64,000 nucleotides of DNA from Streptomyces sp. PKU-EA00015 (GTDB lineage Bacteria > Actinomycetota > Actinomycetes > Streptomycetales > Streptomycetaceae): positions 62,001 to 126,000 of the forward strand of contig NZ_JABZEE010000013.1 in assembly GCF_013387495.1 (NCBI RefSeq), read 5' to 3'. Below, one piece after another: positions 52,754-61,197 of the stretch; the stretch's first letter is position 1; each line of letters begins with the position of its first letter. The notes below the pieces were generated by a model. It did not search any database and was not told where the DNA came from. It worked only from the letters and a program-made list of their open reading frames with translations. Both the position numbers and the translations under genes were made by a program.

Positions 52754-53539
52754 TCAGTGGCCGAGCGAGGCACCGCCGTCCACGGTGAGGTCGTGCATGG
52801 TGATGTGCGCTGCCCGGTCGGACAGGAGGAACAGCACGGCGTCGGCGATGTGCGAGGGCTGGGCCAGCCGTCCCATCGGGATGCCGACGCGGAAGGCGCC
52901 GGGAACGCCGTCGATCGAGGAGCGCGCCGCGCTGCCGTCGTCCCACAGGGAGGTCAGCATCGGGGTGTCGGTGGAACCGGGCGCCACCACGTTGCAGCGG
53001 ATGCCGTACCGCGCGACCTCGAGGCCGAGGACCTTGGTGAACATGGTGGACGCGGCCTTGGACGCGGAGTAGGCGGACATGTCCACGCGGGCCGTGCCGG
53101 CGGCGTTGGAGGCGATCGTGACGATCGCTCCGGAGCCGCGCTCGACCATCCGGTTGACGACCGCGCGGGACATGAAGAACACGCCGCTGGTGTTCACCGC
53201 GAAGGTCGTGGCCCAGTCCTGGTCGGTGAGAGCCTTCGCCTTGCCGAGGCGGAGCACGCCGGCGCCGTTCACCAGGTACCGGATGCCGCCGAGCTGCTGC
53301 TCGACCGCGTCCACCACGGCATCGACGTCCGCGCTGTCCGTGACATCCGCGGGGTAGGCCTCGGCCACCTGCCCCACCGCGCGCAGTTCCTTGGCCAGTT
53401 CCTCCAATGGCTCCAGATTGCGGTCGACCATGGCGACAGCGGTGCCGTCGGCCGCCAGAGCACGCACCACTGCTTCGCCGATGCCACCGGCCGCACCGGT
53501 GACGAGGGCTACCTTCTTTTCCGTCTTGTCGACATTCAT
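52754..53539 (-). CDS. DHHA (2,3-dihydro-2,3-dihydroxybenzoate-like) dehydrogenase
   Basis: A 261-residue SDR of the DhbA/EntA group. VALVTGAAGGIGEAVVRALAA binds NAD+, VNGAGVLRLGKA and SGAIVTIASNAA carry the Asn/Ser, and MSAYSASKAASTMF the Tyr/Lys. APGSTDTPML and LTVDGGASLGH complete the family pattern. In clusters making 3-hydroxyanthranilate this enzyme oxidises PhzD's product DHHA to the aromatic acid. It is the first gene of the operon with phzD and phzE. ATG at 53539. Upstream lies a weak cluster box TGACGGAAA (53713-53721). Confidence 0.9.
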   Translation of the reverse strand: MNVDKTEKKVALVTGAAGGIGEAVVRALAADGTAVAMVDRNLEPLEELAKELRAVGQVAEAYPADVTDSADVDAVVDAVEQQLGGIRYLVNGAGVLRLGKAKALTDQDWATTFAVNTSGVFFMSRAVVNRMVERGSGAIVTIASNAAGTARVDMSAYSASKAASTMFTKVLGLEVARYGIRCNVVAPGSTDTPMLTSLWDDGSAARSSIDGVPGAFRVGIPMGRLAQPSHIADAVLFLLSDRAAHITMHDLTVDGGASLGH

Positions 53540-53757
53540 CGTGGTCCCAAAGCTCGGGGATTGCGGCGGCCGAGGCCGCCGGGATTCCGTGGGCTGTAAT
53601 TGCCGCACCACGAAATCCCGGCGGCTCGCCGCCATTTCCTGCTGCGGATGTACGGATGTGGCTGCCGCACGAATTCCGGACCCGTGCGGTTTCTCGTGAG
53701 GCGTGTCGGCCGTTTCCGTCACGTCGTGCGGGTCGCGCCGTTCCTCGTGCCGTTCGC

Positions 53758-54981
53758 CTAGACGTGCCAGGCGGCGGCGACCTCCAGGGCCTGCCGGGGG
53801 TTGAGCCGCGGGTCGCACAGGCTCGTGTACTTGTCCCCGACCCGGTCCAGCAGCGAGGCGTCGTGGACGCACTCGGAGACCGCGTCGGGCGTGGTCTCCA
53901 GATGCAGTCCGCCCGCCGTGCCGCCGGCGTCGGTGACGGCCTTCTGGAACTCCTCGACCTCACGGATCACCGTGGTGACGAGGCGGGTCTTGAAGCCGCC
54001 GGGCGATCCGAACGTGTTGCCGTGCATCGGGTCGCACAGCCAGATGACCGGGTGTCCGGCCTCCCGCACCGCGGAGACGAATGCGGGCAGCCGCTCGGCG
54101 ACCCGGTCGGCGCCCATCCGGGAGATGAGCGTCAGCCGGCCCGGCGTACGGTCCGGGTCGAGCCGCTCGCACAGCGCGAGCAGCCCGTCGCGGTCCATGC
54201 TGGGACCGACCTTGCACGCCACCGGGTTGGCGACGGAGGCCAGCAGGTCGACATGTGCGCCGTCCAGCTGCCTGGTCCGGTCGCCGATCCACGGCCAGTG
54301 CGTCGAGGTGAGGACCAGGCGGCCCTCCTCGTCGCGGCGCAGCTGCGGGAGCTCGTAGTCGAGCACCAGCGCCTCGTGGCTCGTCCACACCGGTGCGTCG
54401 ACCGGCGAGAGCGAGCGCACGGACCGCGATCGCAGGGCGTCCATCGCCGTCGCCGCCGCGTCGTGCCCGGACAGCAGCCGGCCCGGGTCGGGCCTGCGCA
54501 GTTCCGGGTCGGTCTCCGGGCTGTTGACCAGGTGGCCGCGGTAGACCGGCAGTTCGACCCCGCCGACGACCTCGGTCGAGCTGGAGCGCGGCTTGCCGAA
54601 CTGCCCCGCCATCCGGCCCACCTGAAGGACCGGACGCAGCGAGTTGAGCGACATGACGCCGGCGAGAGCGTCCAGCAGCGCCGTCTTGCGTATGACGTGC
54701 TCGGGCTGGCATTCGAGCGGGTCCTCGGCGCAGTCGCCCGCCTGGACCACCTGGAGCAGCCCCTCGGCCACCTCTGCCAGCAGATAGCCGAGGGTCCGTA
54801 TCTCCTCCACCGCGACGAGTGGTGGTCGGAGGGAGAGCTCGCGCACGGCCTGGGCAGTGGCCCCGGCGTCCTCCCATTCGGGCTGCTGCAGAGCCGGCAG
54901 CCTGCGCCAGCGCTGCGTTTCGCTCTCAGGAAGCACTTCTCCGAATCCGGTCGGCCTTTCCGAGATTGTTTGACTCGTCAC
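53758..54981 (-). CDS. phzC: Class II (plant-type) DAHP synthase, PhzC-like
   Basis: Condenses PEP and erythrose-4-phosphate, the entry to the shikimate pathway. The 407-residue protein has the metal-site residues in order: Cys in VVQAGDCAED, His in CDPMHGNTFGS, Glu in GLHLETTPDAVSEC and Asp in SLCDPRLNPRQALE. GRMAGQFGKPRSS and LTLISRMGADRV are class II signatures. The shortness suggests a secondary-metabolism enzyme without the full regulatory extension. GTG at 54981 follows GGAGGTCCTG. A motif box lies 140 bases upstream. Confidence 0.93.
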   Translation of the reverse strand: MTSQTISERPTGFGEVLPESETQRWRRLPALQQPEWEDAGATAQAVRELSLRPPLVAVEEIRTLGYLLAEVAEGLLQVVQAGDCAEDPLECQPEHVIRKTALLDALAGVMSLNSLRPVLQVGRMAGQFGKPRSSSTEVVGGVELPVYRGHLVNSPETDPELRRPDPGRLLSGHDAAATAMDALRSRSVRSLSPVDAPVWTSHEALVLDYELPQLRRDEEGRLVLTSTHWPWIGDRTRQLDGAHVDLLASVANPVACKVGPSMDRDGLLALCERLDPDRTPGRLTLISRMGADRVAERLPAFVSAVREAGHPVIWLCDPMHGNTFGSPGGFKTRLVTTVIREVEEFQKAVTDAGGTAGGLHLETTPDAVSECVHDASLLDRVGDKYTSLCDPRLNPRQALEVAAAWHV

Positions 54982-55120
54982 CCAGGACCTCCATCGTGAG
55001 AATTCCCCATCATTGCTACGGCTCCGGCGTATCGACTCCCATCCCGTCCCGGATTTCCGAGAATCGAACCCCAACTCGAGTTTCGGGGTGGGAATTTGAT
55101 GGGTCAAAACCGACCTTCGC

Positions 55121-55129
55121 ACTTCGTCA
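55121..55129 (-). promoter_or_regulatory. Cluster motif copy H, TGACGAAGT (phzC)
   Basis: Sense-strand CACGTGACGAAGT, 140 bases upstream of the start at 54981; TTGACC follows 22 bases after the box T. It is in a 320-base AT-rich promoter region. One of eight copies. Confidence 0.6.
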
Positions 55130-55241
55130 CGTGATGCAGGCGCCGTATTTTCACGACAAAGTCGGCCCTTTTTTGTGTCAGGTGGCGGCGAATCCAGAAA
55201 GTATCGGCACTACCTGGTCAGGTCGTGCGGGCACAAAAAAG

Positions 55242-55279
55242 CCGCCCGTCCTTTTTCCTTCGGGAAAGAGGACGGGCGG
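55242..55279. terminator. Bidirectional intrinsic terminator with T runs
   Basis: CCGCCCGTCC (55242-55251) pairs with 55270-55279, extended by an inner TCC-CTTC-GGGA loop. The minus strand then reads into six T and the plus strand into ATTTTT. It closes the gene ending at 55302, an unusually classic terminator for this GC content. Confidence 0.88.
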
Positions 55280-55301
55280 TATTTTTCGCCGGGAGACCGG
55301 G

Positions 55302-55847
55302 TCAGGCCACCGGCACCGTGGTGCGGCGCATGCGCAGCGCGCCCTGGCCGAGGACGACCCGGTCGGCCGGCAGCACCAGCAGCATCTGGTCGGTGATACG
55401 GCCCGTGAGCGTCACACCGATGCGCTCCAGTTCGAGCACAGGCACCTGGTCGCGCAGCCCGAAGCGGGCCCGCTCCTGGGCGTACGGCATCCGGCAGCGC
55501 AGGTCGTCGACCAGCTGGAGCGGCTCCTCCCAGCGGCGCAGCGGCCACAGGGCCGGGACCTGAGGCACGGACACCGCCCGCGGCAGCCAGATCCGCGCCG
55601 TGCACAGCAGGGTGCCGCCGATCCGGTAGCCGAGGCCCAGCCGCAGGCCGAGTCCGCCCCCGCTGCCGTCCTCCTCGTCGCCGACGGCCCACTCGGGCGC
55701 CGGGCCGACCTCGGCGTCCAGCGCGTCGACGGACACGTCGTACCCGGCCGACTCCAGCGCCTCGGCCACCGGGTCCGTCCGTACGGCGCGGATCCACGCC
55801 GCCTCGTCGAGCGGCAGCCGGACCGTGCTCTCTTCCATCCGCATCAT
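55302..55847 (-). CDS. Hypothetical protein
   Basis: A 181-residue protein with no family that I recognise. The N-terminus is acidic (RMEESTVRLPLDEAAWIRAVR), the centre Gly/Leu-rich (GGGLGLRLGLGYRIGG), and the C-terminal half mixed. No signal peptide or definite membrane segment. The starts at 55847 and 55844 both follow GGGGAAGAAGAAC. It sits between the phzC promoter region and the sigma-factor pair, with its own terminator; it has no cluster motif. The 304-base gap on its upstream side holds no gene I can support. Confidence 0.65.
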   Translation of the reverse strand: MMRMEESTVRLPLDEAAWIRAVRTDPVAEALESAGYDVSVDALDAEVGPAPEWAVGDEEDGSGGGLGLRLGLGYRIGGTLLCTARIWLPRAVSVPQVPALWPLRRWEEPLQLVDDLRCRMPYAQERARFGLRDQVPVLELERIGVTLTGRITDQMLLVLPADRVVLGQGALRMRRTTVPVA

Positions 55848-56151
55848 GTTCTTCTTCCCCTGGACGCGCGGCGGCTGCCGGACGTACCGGAGCCCGGCCG
55901 CCCCCGCAGGACGGCCGGACCCCGCGGCCACAATTGGCGACGAACGATCAACATACTGTGGGGCGAGGCGCGTTGGCGAGGAGGATCGACATCCCCTGAG
56001 GGCCTGGTCGGCCCCGGCCCGCCCGCGGAATTCGGCGGTGCTTCGTGCGCAGCGACTCTGCCGGTGGCCGCGCGCCGCGGACAACACACGGCGGCCGACC
56101 TTGTCATATGCCCGGGCGCGCGGGCGGTCCGCGCGCGCACCCGGGCGGCCG

Positions 56152-57393
56152 TCACCCCCGGGGCAGCCACTTCTCGTGGAGCGCGATGGCCCTGAGCTGC
56201 TCCATCGTCAGCGCCGGCAGTTCCCGGCCGGCGTCCTGTCCCTGACCGGGCGCGTTGAACGCCGTGATCACGACGCGGAACCCGTCGGGCCGCAGCGTGT
56301 CGACGGTCCAGCCGACCGTCCCCTCACCGCCCTTCCGGTCGGGATCGGCCTCCTTGCTCTCCAGCACCCGCGTGCCGTCCGGCAGGGGCGTCGCACCGGC
56401 GAAGTGCGAGGAGAGGTCACCCATGCCCGGCTGGACGTTGATCTGGACGAAGCTCCTGCCCCTGCCGTCGTCCACGACGACGAAGCCGTACCCCGCGTCA
56501 CCGCCCTCGTCGGTGACCTCCAGGCCCTTCGGCAGCAGCTCGGTGAGCGTCTTGGTCACGTCCTGGCCGGAGGGCTCCCCTGGCCTGGTCGCCTCGGGCC
56601 GCGCGGCGCCCGCCTCGGCGCGGTAGTCCTTCATCAGCGGCTGCCAGGAGGCGTCCGTGACCAGGGCCTTCATCTGCTCGGCGGTGAGCGGCGGCGCCGG
56701 CCGGGTGATCTCGCCGCCCTTCTCGGCCGGCGAGTCGTACTCGCTCGCGTCGACCAGGACCCCCTGCGGGGTGATCACGGTCGCCCGCCACTGCTTCGCG
56801 CCCTCGTCCCTGCCGTACACGAAGCCCTTGAGCAGCATGTACCGGGAGCCGTCCGCGAGGGTCCCGGCCGTGCAGGAGTCGTGGTCGACGAGCGCCGTGG
56901 AGGGGCAGGTCACGTAGTCCGCGCCGCCCTTCGGATCGACGGTGTTCAGGCTGAGCGAGATCCGCGCCTCGCCCTTCCCGTCGTCGAAGACGACGGCGGC
57001 GTACGGCATCGAGCCCGGGCCCTTGCTGCTGCCGCGGCCTCCCTCCTGGACGACGTCTCCCTCGGGCAGCAGCGCTTTGAGCGCGGCGATCATCTCCTCG
57101 GCGCTGATCACGCCGTCGGTCTTCTCGACCGTCAGGCCGGGCGCCTCCCCCGCGGAGGCGACCGAGCCCTTCCCGCCGCCGGTGTCCCGCTCCCCGAGCA
57201 CACCGGTGGCGTACGTGCCGGCCAGGCCGACCGCCGCCAGCGCCAGCGCGCCGCCGGCCACGGCCGCGCGGCGCACGGCCAGGCCGCGGCGGCCCCGGCG
57301 CAGTCCGCCCTCGACCAGCGCGGGCCGGTCGGCGGGCCGGATGCCCTCACAGGTGCGATGCAGCGCATCGCCGAGTTCGTCCTCGAAAGGCAT
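56152..57393 (-). CDS. Membrane-anchored protein paired with a SigE-family sigma factor
   Basis: A 413-residue protein. The cytoplasmic N-terminus (FEDELGDALHRTCEGIRPADRP, about 1-35) is followed by one transmembrane helix (VAGGALALAAVGLAGTYATG, about 46-66). The large external part holds two similar halves, each ending with a LPDGTRVL- or ADGSRYMLLKG-like pattern. It lies directly downstream of an ECF sigma gene, the usual place for an anti-sigma or sensor. No zinc-binding HxxxCxxC motif is seen, so a classic ZAS anti-sigma is unlikely. ATG chosen at 57393; 57405 is in frame. Confidence 0.75.
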   Translation of the reverse strand: MPFEDELGDALHRTCEGIRPADRPALVEGGLRRGRRGLAVRRAAVAGGALALAAVGLAGTYATGVLGERDTGGGKGSVASAGEAPGLTVEKTDGVISAEEMIAALKALLPEGDVVQEGGRGSSKGPGSMPYAAVVFDDGKGEARISLSLNTVDPKGGADYVTCPSTALVDHDSCTAGTLADGSRYMLLKGFVYGRDEGAKQWRATVITPQGVLVDASEYDSPAEKGGEITRPAPPLTAEQMKALVTDASWQPLMKDYRAEAGAARPEATRPGEPSGQDVTKTLTELLPKGLEVTDEGGDAGYGFVVVDDGRGRSFVQINVQPGMGDLSSHFAGATPLPDGTRVLESKEADPDRKGGEGTVGWTVDTLRPDGFRVVITAFNAPGQGQDAGRELPALTMEQLRAIALHEKWLPRG

Positions 57394-57461
57394 GGGGAAC
57401 CACACTCTCTGCTCGACGGTGGGGAGGAAGTGTTCGGGGAGCGCGCCCGCACGTGCGGCGC

Positions 57462-57971
57462 TCAGCGGGCGGCGAGGTCCACGAGGCTGCCGCCCAGGTG
57501 TCCACGGAGCTTGGCGAGCGCGCGCACCGCCCGGGTGCGTACCGCTGCCGGGCTGACGTTCATGGCGTCCGCGGTCTCCTCGATGCTGCGGTCCTGCCAG
57601 TACCGCAGCACCACCACCGCGCGGTCCTTCGGGGACAGCCGGCCGAGCGCGCCGAGGAGGGCGAGCCGCAGCTCGGGATCGTCACCGGACGGGCGTGCGC
57701 TGTCGGGGAGTTCGCCGACGGGACGCTCGGCGGCGGAGCGCCGGCGCTTGTGCGTGAGGAAGCAGCGCACGAGCACGGTCTGCGCGTAGGCGGCCGGATT
57801 GTCGATGCGGGAGACGCGTCCCCAGAGCATGTACATCCGGCCGAGCGTCTCCTGCACCAGATCCTCGGCGAGATGGCTGTCACCGCTGGTCAGCAGGCAC
57901 GCGGAACGGTAGAGGTGCGTGGCGCGACTCGCCGCGAACTCTCTGTACCCGTCCGCTCGCGACGCTCTCAT
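57462..57971 (-). CDS. SigE-family ECF RNA polymerase sigma factor
   Basis: A 169-residue sigma-70 type factor. Region 2 is HLYRSACLLTSGDSHLAEDLVQETLGRMYMLW; region 4 is LGALGRLSPKDRAVVVLRYWQDRSIEETADAM with VSPAAVRTRAVRALAKL as the recognition helix region. It belongs to the Streptomyces 'SigE family' (SACE-type) of factors. ATG at 57971 follows GGGGAGTGGTCAGGGAC. The downstream membrane protein probably controls it. Its target promoter cannot be read from this window. Confidence 0.9.
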   Translation of the reverse strand: MRASRADGYREFAASRATHLYRSACLLTSGDSHLAEDLVQETLGRMYMLWGRVSRIDNPAAYAQTVLVRCFLTHKRRRSAAERPVGELPDSARPSGDDPELRLALLGALGRLSPKDRAVVVLRYWQDRSIEETADAMNVSPAAVRTRAVRALAKLRGHLGGSLVDLAAR

Positions 57972-58048
57972 GTCCCTGACCACTCCCCCTCGGCGACGCC
58001 TTCACCCCACTGACGCGACGGCACACGGGATATGTTTCACCGGAGATC

Positions 58049-60982
58049 TCAGGCCCCGTCCGCGAACCGGTGGTCGGCCTCCGGCTGGGGGGTCCACAGC
58101 GCGGGCGCGTCGGGCTGCGACGCCGTCAGGCGCAGCAGTTCGCGCAGCTCGGCGAGTGTCTTCTGGTGCGCGCCGTCGAACGCCTCCAGCGTGCGCACGG
58201 CGGCCCGCCACTGCTCCCGTGCCTCGCCCACGCGCCCCGCCGACCGCAGCAGCAGACCCCGCTGGTGCCGGGCGAGGCCCACCATCTGCGCGTCGGCCCG
58301 CGCCTGCGCGCTCTCCAGCAGCCGCGCGCACTCGACCGCCGCCTCCTCGTCGCGGCCGAGCCCGCGCAGGGCCCGGACGAGTCCGACACGGCACTGGGAC
58401 TCGCCGTGCCAGGGCCCGTCGTCGCCGAGGATGCGCAGGCACTCCTCGAAGTGGCGCAGGGCGGCGGCCGGTTCGCCGAGCGTGAGATGCGCGTAGCCGA
58501 TGTTGCAGTGCGAGGTCTGGACGAGCACGTCGCCGCCGAGCCGCACCCCGATCTCCAGCGCCCGCTCGTGGTGGCCGATGGCGGCCCGGGCGTCCGTGTG
58601 CTCGTAGAGGTTGCCGAGCGCGATGAGGACGACTCCCTCGGCGTACGCGTCGTCCATGCGGTGGACGATCTCCAGGCTCTCCCTCAGGACCTCGGCCGCC
58701 TCCTCGTACCGTCCCAGGGCCTCCAGCAGGAGCCCCTGGTTGCTGAGGCTGCGCTGCATGCGGCGCTCGTTGCCGAGGGCGCGCCAGGCCGCGAGCGCTC
58801 CCTCGTTGAGCGGCAGAGCGCGGTCCGGGCGGCCGCTGAGGAAGTGCAGTCCGGCGAGGTCGCTCAGCGCGTTCGCCTCCGATTCGGCGTCGCCGTGGGC
58901 GCGGGCCGCGTCGAGGGCGATCCGGCCCACGACGGCGAGCTCCTGGAGCCGGCCGCGGTGCCGCAGCAGGAGGGACCAGGCGCGGACGAGGAGGGGGACG
59001 GTCCGCGAGGCGAAGGCGTACCGCTCGGTCAGCGCGACCGCGTTCGCCACTTCGCAGTCGCACCAGGCCAGCGCCGTGTCGCCGCAGGAGAAAGGTTCCG
59101 CCTCGCCGATCGGCTCGGGCAGGCGCAGTTCGGTGTCCGAGCCGACCGGGGACAGCGTCAGCGCCGCCTGCCGTGCCCGTTCGCCGTACCAGCGCAGCAC
59201 GCGCTCGACCGCCGCCTCCGTACCGCCGGCCCGCTCGGCCAGCTCACGGGCGTAGTCCCGTACGAGGTCGTGCGGGACGAACCGGCCGTACGACACCTCC
59301 TGGAGCAGTGCCACCTCGACCAGCCGGTCCAGGGCCGCCGCCGCCCGCGGCTCGTCGGTGTCCATCAGCCGGGCCACGGCGGGCACGCCGTACTCCGGCA
59401 GGTCCACCGCGCCCAGGCCGCGCAGCGCGAGCGCCGCGTCGGGGTCCAGGCCGTCGTGGGCGACGGCGAGCGAGCCGCGCACGCTCAGGTCGTCGTAGTC
59501 GAGGTGGTCGAGCCGCCCGGCCTCCGCGTCCAGCAGCCCGGCGAGCACGTCGGGGGTGAGCGCGCTGCGGGCGGCGAGCCGGGCGCCGACGACCCGCAGC
59601 GCCAGCGGCAGCCGCCCGCACAGCTCGACCAGCCGGTCCAGCCGCTCGCCCGGACCGCGCCCGGAGACCGCCCGCACCAGCTGCTCGCTGTCACCGGCGC
59701 TCAGCGGAGCGAGGGGGAAGCGCCGGGCGCCGTCCAGCGCGGTCAGCGGGGAACGGCTGGTGACGACGACCGCACAGCCCGGCCCCGCGGGCAGCAGCGG
59801 CCGCACCTGTGCGGCGGACGCCGCGTCGTCGAGCACGAGGAGCGTGCGGGTGGGGGCGAGGACCGAACGCAGCAGTGCGGTCGCCGCGTCGGGCGCCTCC
59901 GGCATCTGAAGCGGTCCGACGCCCAGGTCCCTGAGCAGCGCGGCAACGGCCTGAGGCGCCTCCAGCGGAGTCATGCCGGGTGTCGCGCCGTGCAGATTCA
60001 GGTACAGCTGCCCGTCGGGGAACTCCTCGCGGAGCGTGTGCGCGACATGGGCGGCGAGCGCGGACTTGCCGACCCCCGCCATACCGGAGACGACGACGAC
60101 GGCTCCGCCGCCGGCGAGCGCGGTGCGCAGGGCCGCGACGGTCTCCGCGCGGCCGGTGAAGTGGACGGGACCCGGCGGCAGTTGTGCGGGCGGCCGCCGC
60201 TCGGGGACCTGCGGCGGGATCGACTGCGGGGGCGGCGACTTCGCGACCGGGCCGCGCAGCACCTCCTCGTGCGCCTGCCGCACGGCCGGCCCTGGGTCCA
60301 CCCCCAGCTCCTCCACCAGCGTCCGGCGCAGCGAGCGGTACACGTCGAGCGCCTCTGCCTGCCGGCCCGTGCGGTGCAGCACCAGCATCAGCTGCCGGTG
60401 GAACGCCTCCCGCAGCGGGAACTCCGCGACCAGTGCCGACAGTTCCGGCCCCAGCCCGTCGTGCCGGCCGAGCGCCAGCTCGGCGTCGTAGCGCCACTCC
60501 AGGAGCAGCAGCCGCGACTCCCGCAGCCGCCGCACAAGCGCGGGCTCGGCCTCGTCGGGACCGTAGACGCCGGCCAGCGGGCTGCCCCGCCACAGCGCGA
60601 GGCCGTCCCGCGCGGCGGCCACGACAGCGGCCCATTCCCCGCGGCCGTACGCGGCATGCGCGGTGCGCACCTGCTCCTCGAACACCTCGGTGTCCAGCTC
60701 GCCGGGCGCCACCCGCAGCACGTACCCGGGCGCCACGGCCCGCAGGCGGCCCTCCTCCGCGAGGATGCGGCGCAGCCGGGTCACGTGGTTGTGCAGGGAG
60801 GCGTGGGCGGACGCGGGCGGTTCGTCGCCCCACAGCGCGGCCTTCAACTCGTCGACGGGGACGACCTTGTTCGGGCGCAGCAGCAGGGTGGCGAGCAGCG
60901 CGCGGATCTTGGCACTGCCCAGGTGCTGCGGCTCACCCGCGGCATCGTGCACGGCGGGCGCACCGAGCAGGCCGAACCGCAT
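58049..60982 (-). CDS. AfsR-type SARP regulator (BTAD + NB-ARC + TPR)
   Basis: A 977-residue large SARP. The OmpR-like DNA-binding domain is at residues ~1-95 (KIRALLATLLLRPNKVVPVDELKAALWGDEPP). The bacterial transcriptional activation domain follows at ~100-245 (LREAFHRQLMLVLHRTGRQAEALDVYRSLRRTLVEELGVDPGP in outline). The NB-ARC ATPase is at ~285-560 with P-loop VVSGMAGVGKSALAAHVAH and LLVLDDAAS as Walker B. About seven tetratricopeptide repeats (~690-950) complete it. Such regulators activate antibiotic clusters, often after phosphorylation. It may control the cluster to its left. ATG at 60982. Confidence 0.93.
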   Translation of the reverse strand: MRFGLLGAPAVHDAAGEPQHLGSAKIRALLATLLLRPNKVVPVDELKAALWGDEPPASAHASLHNHVTRLRRILAEEGRLRAVAPGYVLRVAPGELDTEVFEEQVRTAHAAYGRGEWAAVVAAARDGLALWRGSPLAGVYGPDEAEPALVRRLRESRLLLLEWRYDAELALGRHDGLGPELSALVAEFPLREAFHRQLMLVLHRTGRQAEALDVYRSLRRTLVEELGVDPGPAVRQAHEEVLRGPVAKSPPPQSIPPQVPERRPPAQLPPGPVHFTGRAETVAALRTALAGGGAVVVVSGMAGVGKSALAAHVAHTLREEFPDGQLYLNLHGATPGMTPLEAPQAVAALLRDLGVGPLQMPEAPDAATALLRSVLAPTRTLLVLDDAASAAQVRPLLPAGPGCAVVVTSRSPLTALDGARRFPLAPLSAGDSEQLVRAVSGRGPGERLDRLVELCGRLPLALRVVGARLAARSALTPDVLAGLLDAEAGRLDHLDYDDLSVRGSLAVAHDGLDPDAALALRGLGAVDLPEYGVPAVARLMDTDEPRAAAALDRLVEVALLQEVSYGRFVPHDLVRDYARELAERAGGTEAAVERVLRWYGERARQAALTLSPVGSDTELRLPEPIGEAEPFSCGDTALAWCDCEVANAVALTERYAFASRTVPLLVRAWSLLLRHRGRLQELAVVGRIALDAARAHGDAESEANALSDLAGLHFLSGRPDRALPLNEGALAAWRALGNERRMQRSLSNQGLLLEALGRYEEAAEVLRESLEIVHRMDDAYAEGVVLIALGNLYEHTDARAAIGHHERALEIGVRLGGDVLVQTSHCNIGYAHLTLGEPAAALRHFEECLRILGDDGPWHGESQCRVGLVRALRGLGRDEEAAVECARLLESAQARADAQMVGLARHQRGLLLRSAGRVGEAREQWRAAVRTLEAFDGAHQKTLAELRELLRLTASQPDAPALWTPQPEADHRFADGA

Positions 60983-61146
60983 CGTCTTCCTCCCCGTACC
61001 CGCCCGTCCGTGGGCGCCGGGCCCATGTTAGCGATCTGTTGGAGAGCGCTGTTTGGATCGGTTCATCGGATCCGGCCCGCTGGTGCTCGGCGTGGGGAAG
61101 CCACACTCGGGGGAGTGTCGCCGCCGCGGCCGGATTCGCGGACAGA

Positions 61147-61180
61147 GAGAGCCCCGGTCACCTCGGGTGCCGGGGCTCTC
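61147..61180 (-). terminator. Hairpin terminator after the frameshifted gene
   Basis: GAGAGCCCCGG (61147-61157) pairs with 61170-61180, with CACC/GGTG extending the stem past one bulged T. It separates the small genes to the right from afsR-like start at 60982. Confidence 0.7.
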
Positions 61181-61197
61181 GTCCGTTCGTCCTCGGC

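Noticed and set aside
50178..53963. Very long 1261-codon form of the phzE frame
   Set aside because: The upstream half runs antisense-like through phzD and the dehydrogenase in another frame with low-complexity sequence. The ATG at 52061, coupled to phzD, gives a full-length PhzE.
33021..55000. Phenazine biosynthetic cluster
   Set aside because: PhzC, PhzD and PhzE homologues are present but phzF, phzG and phzA/B are not, and a DHHA dehydrogenase follows instead, which diverts DHHA to 3-hydroxyanthranilate.
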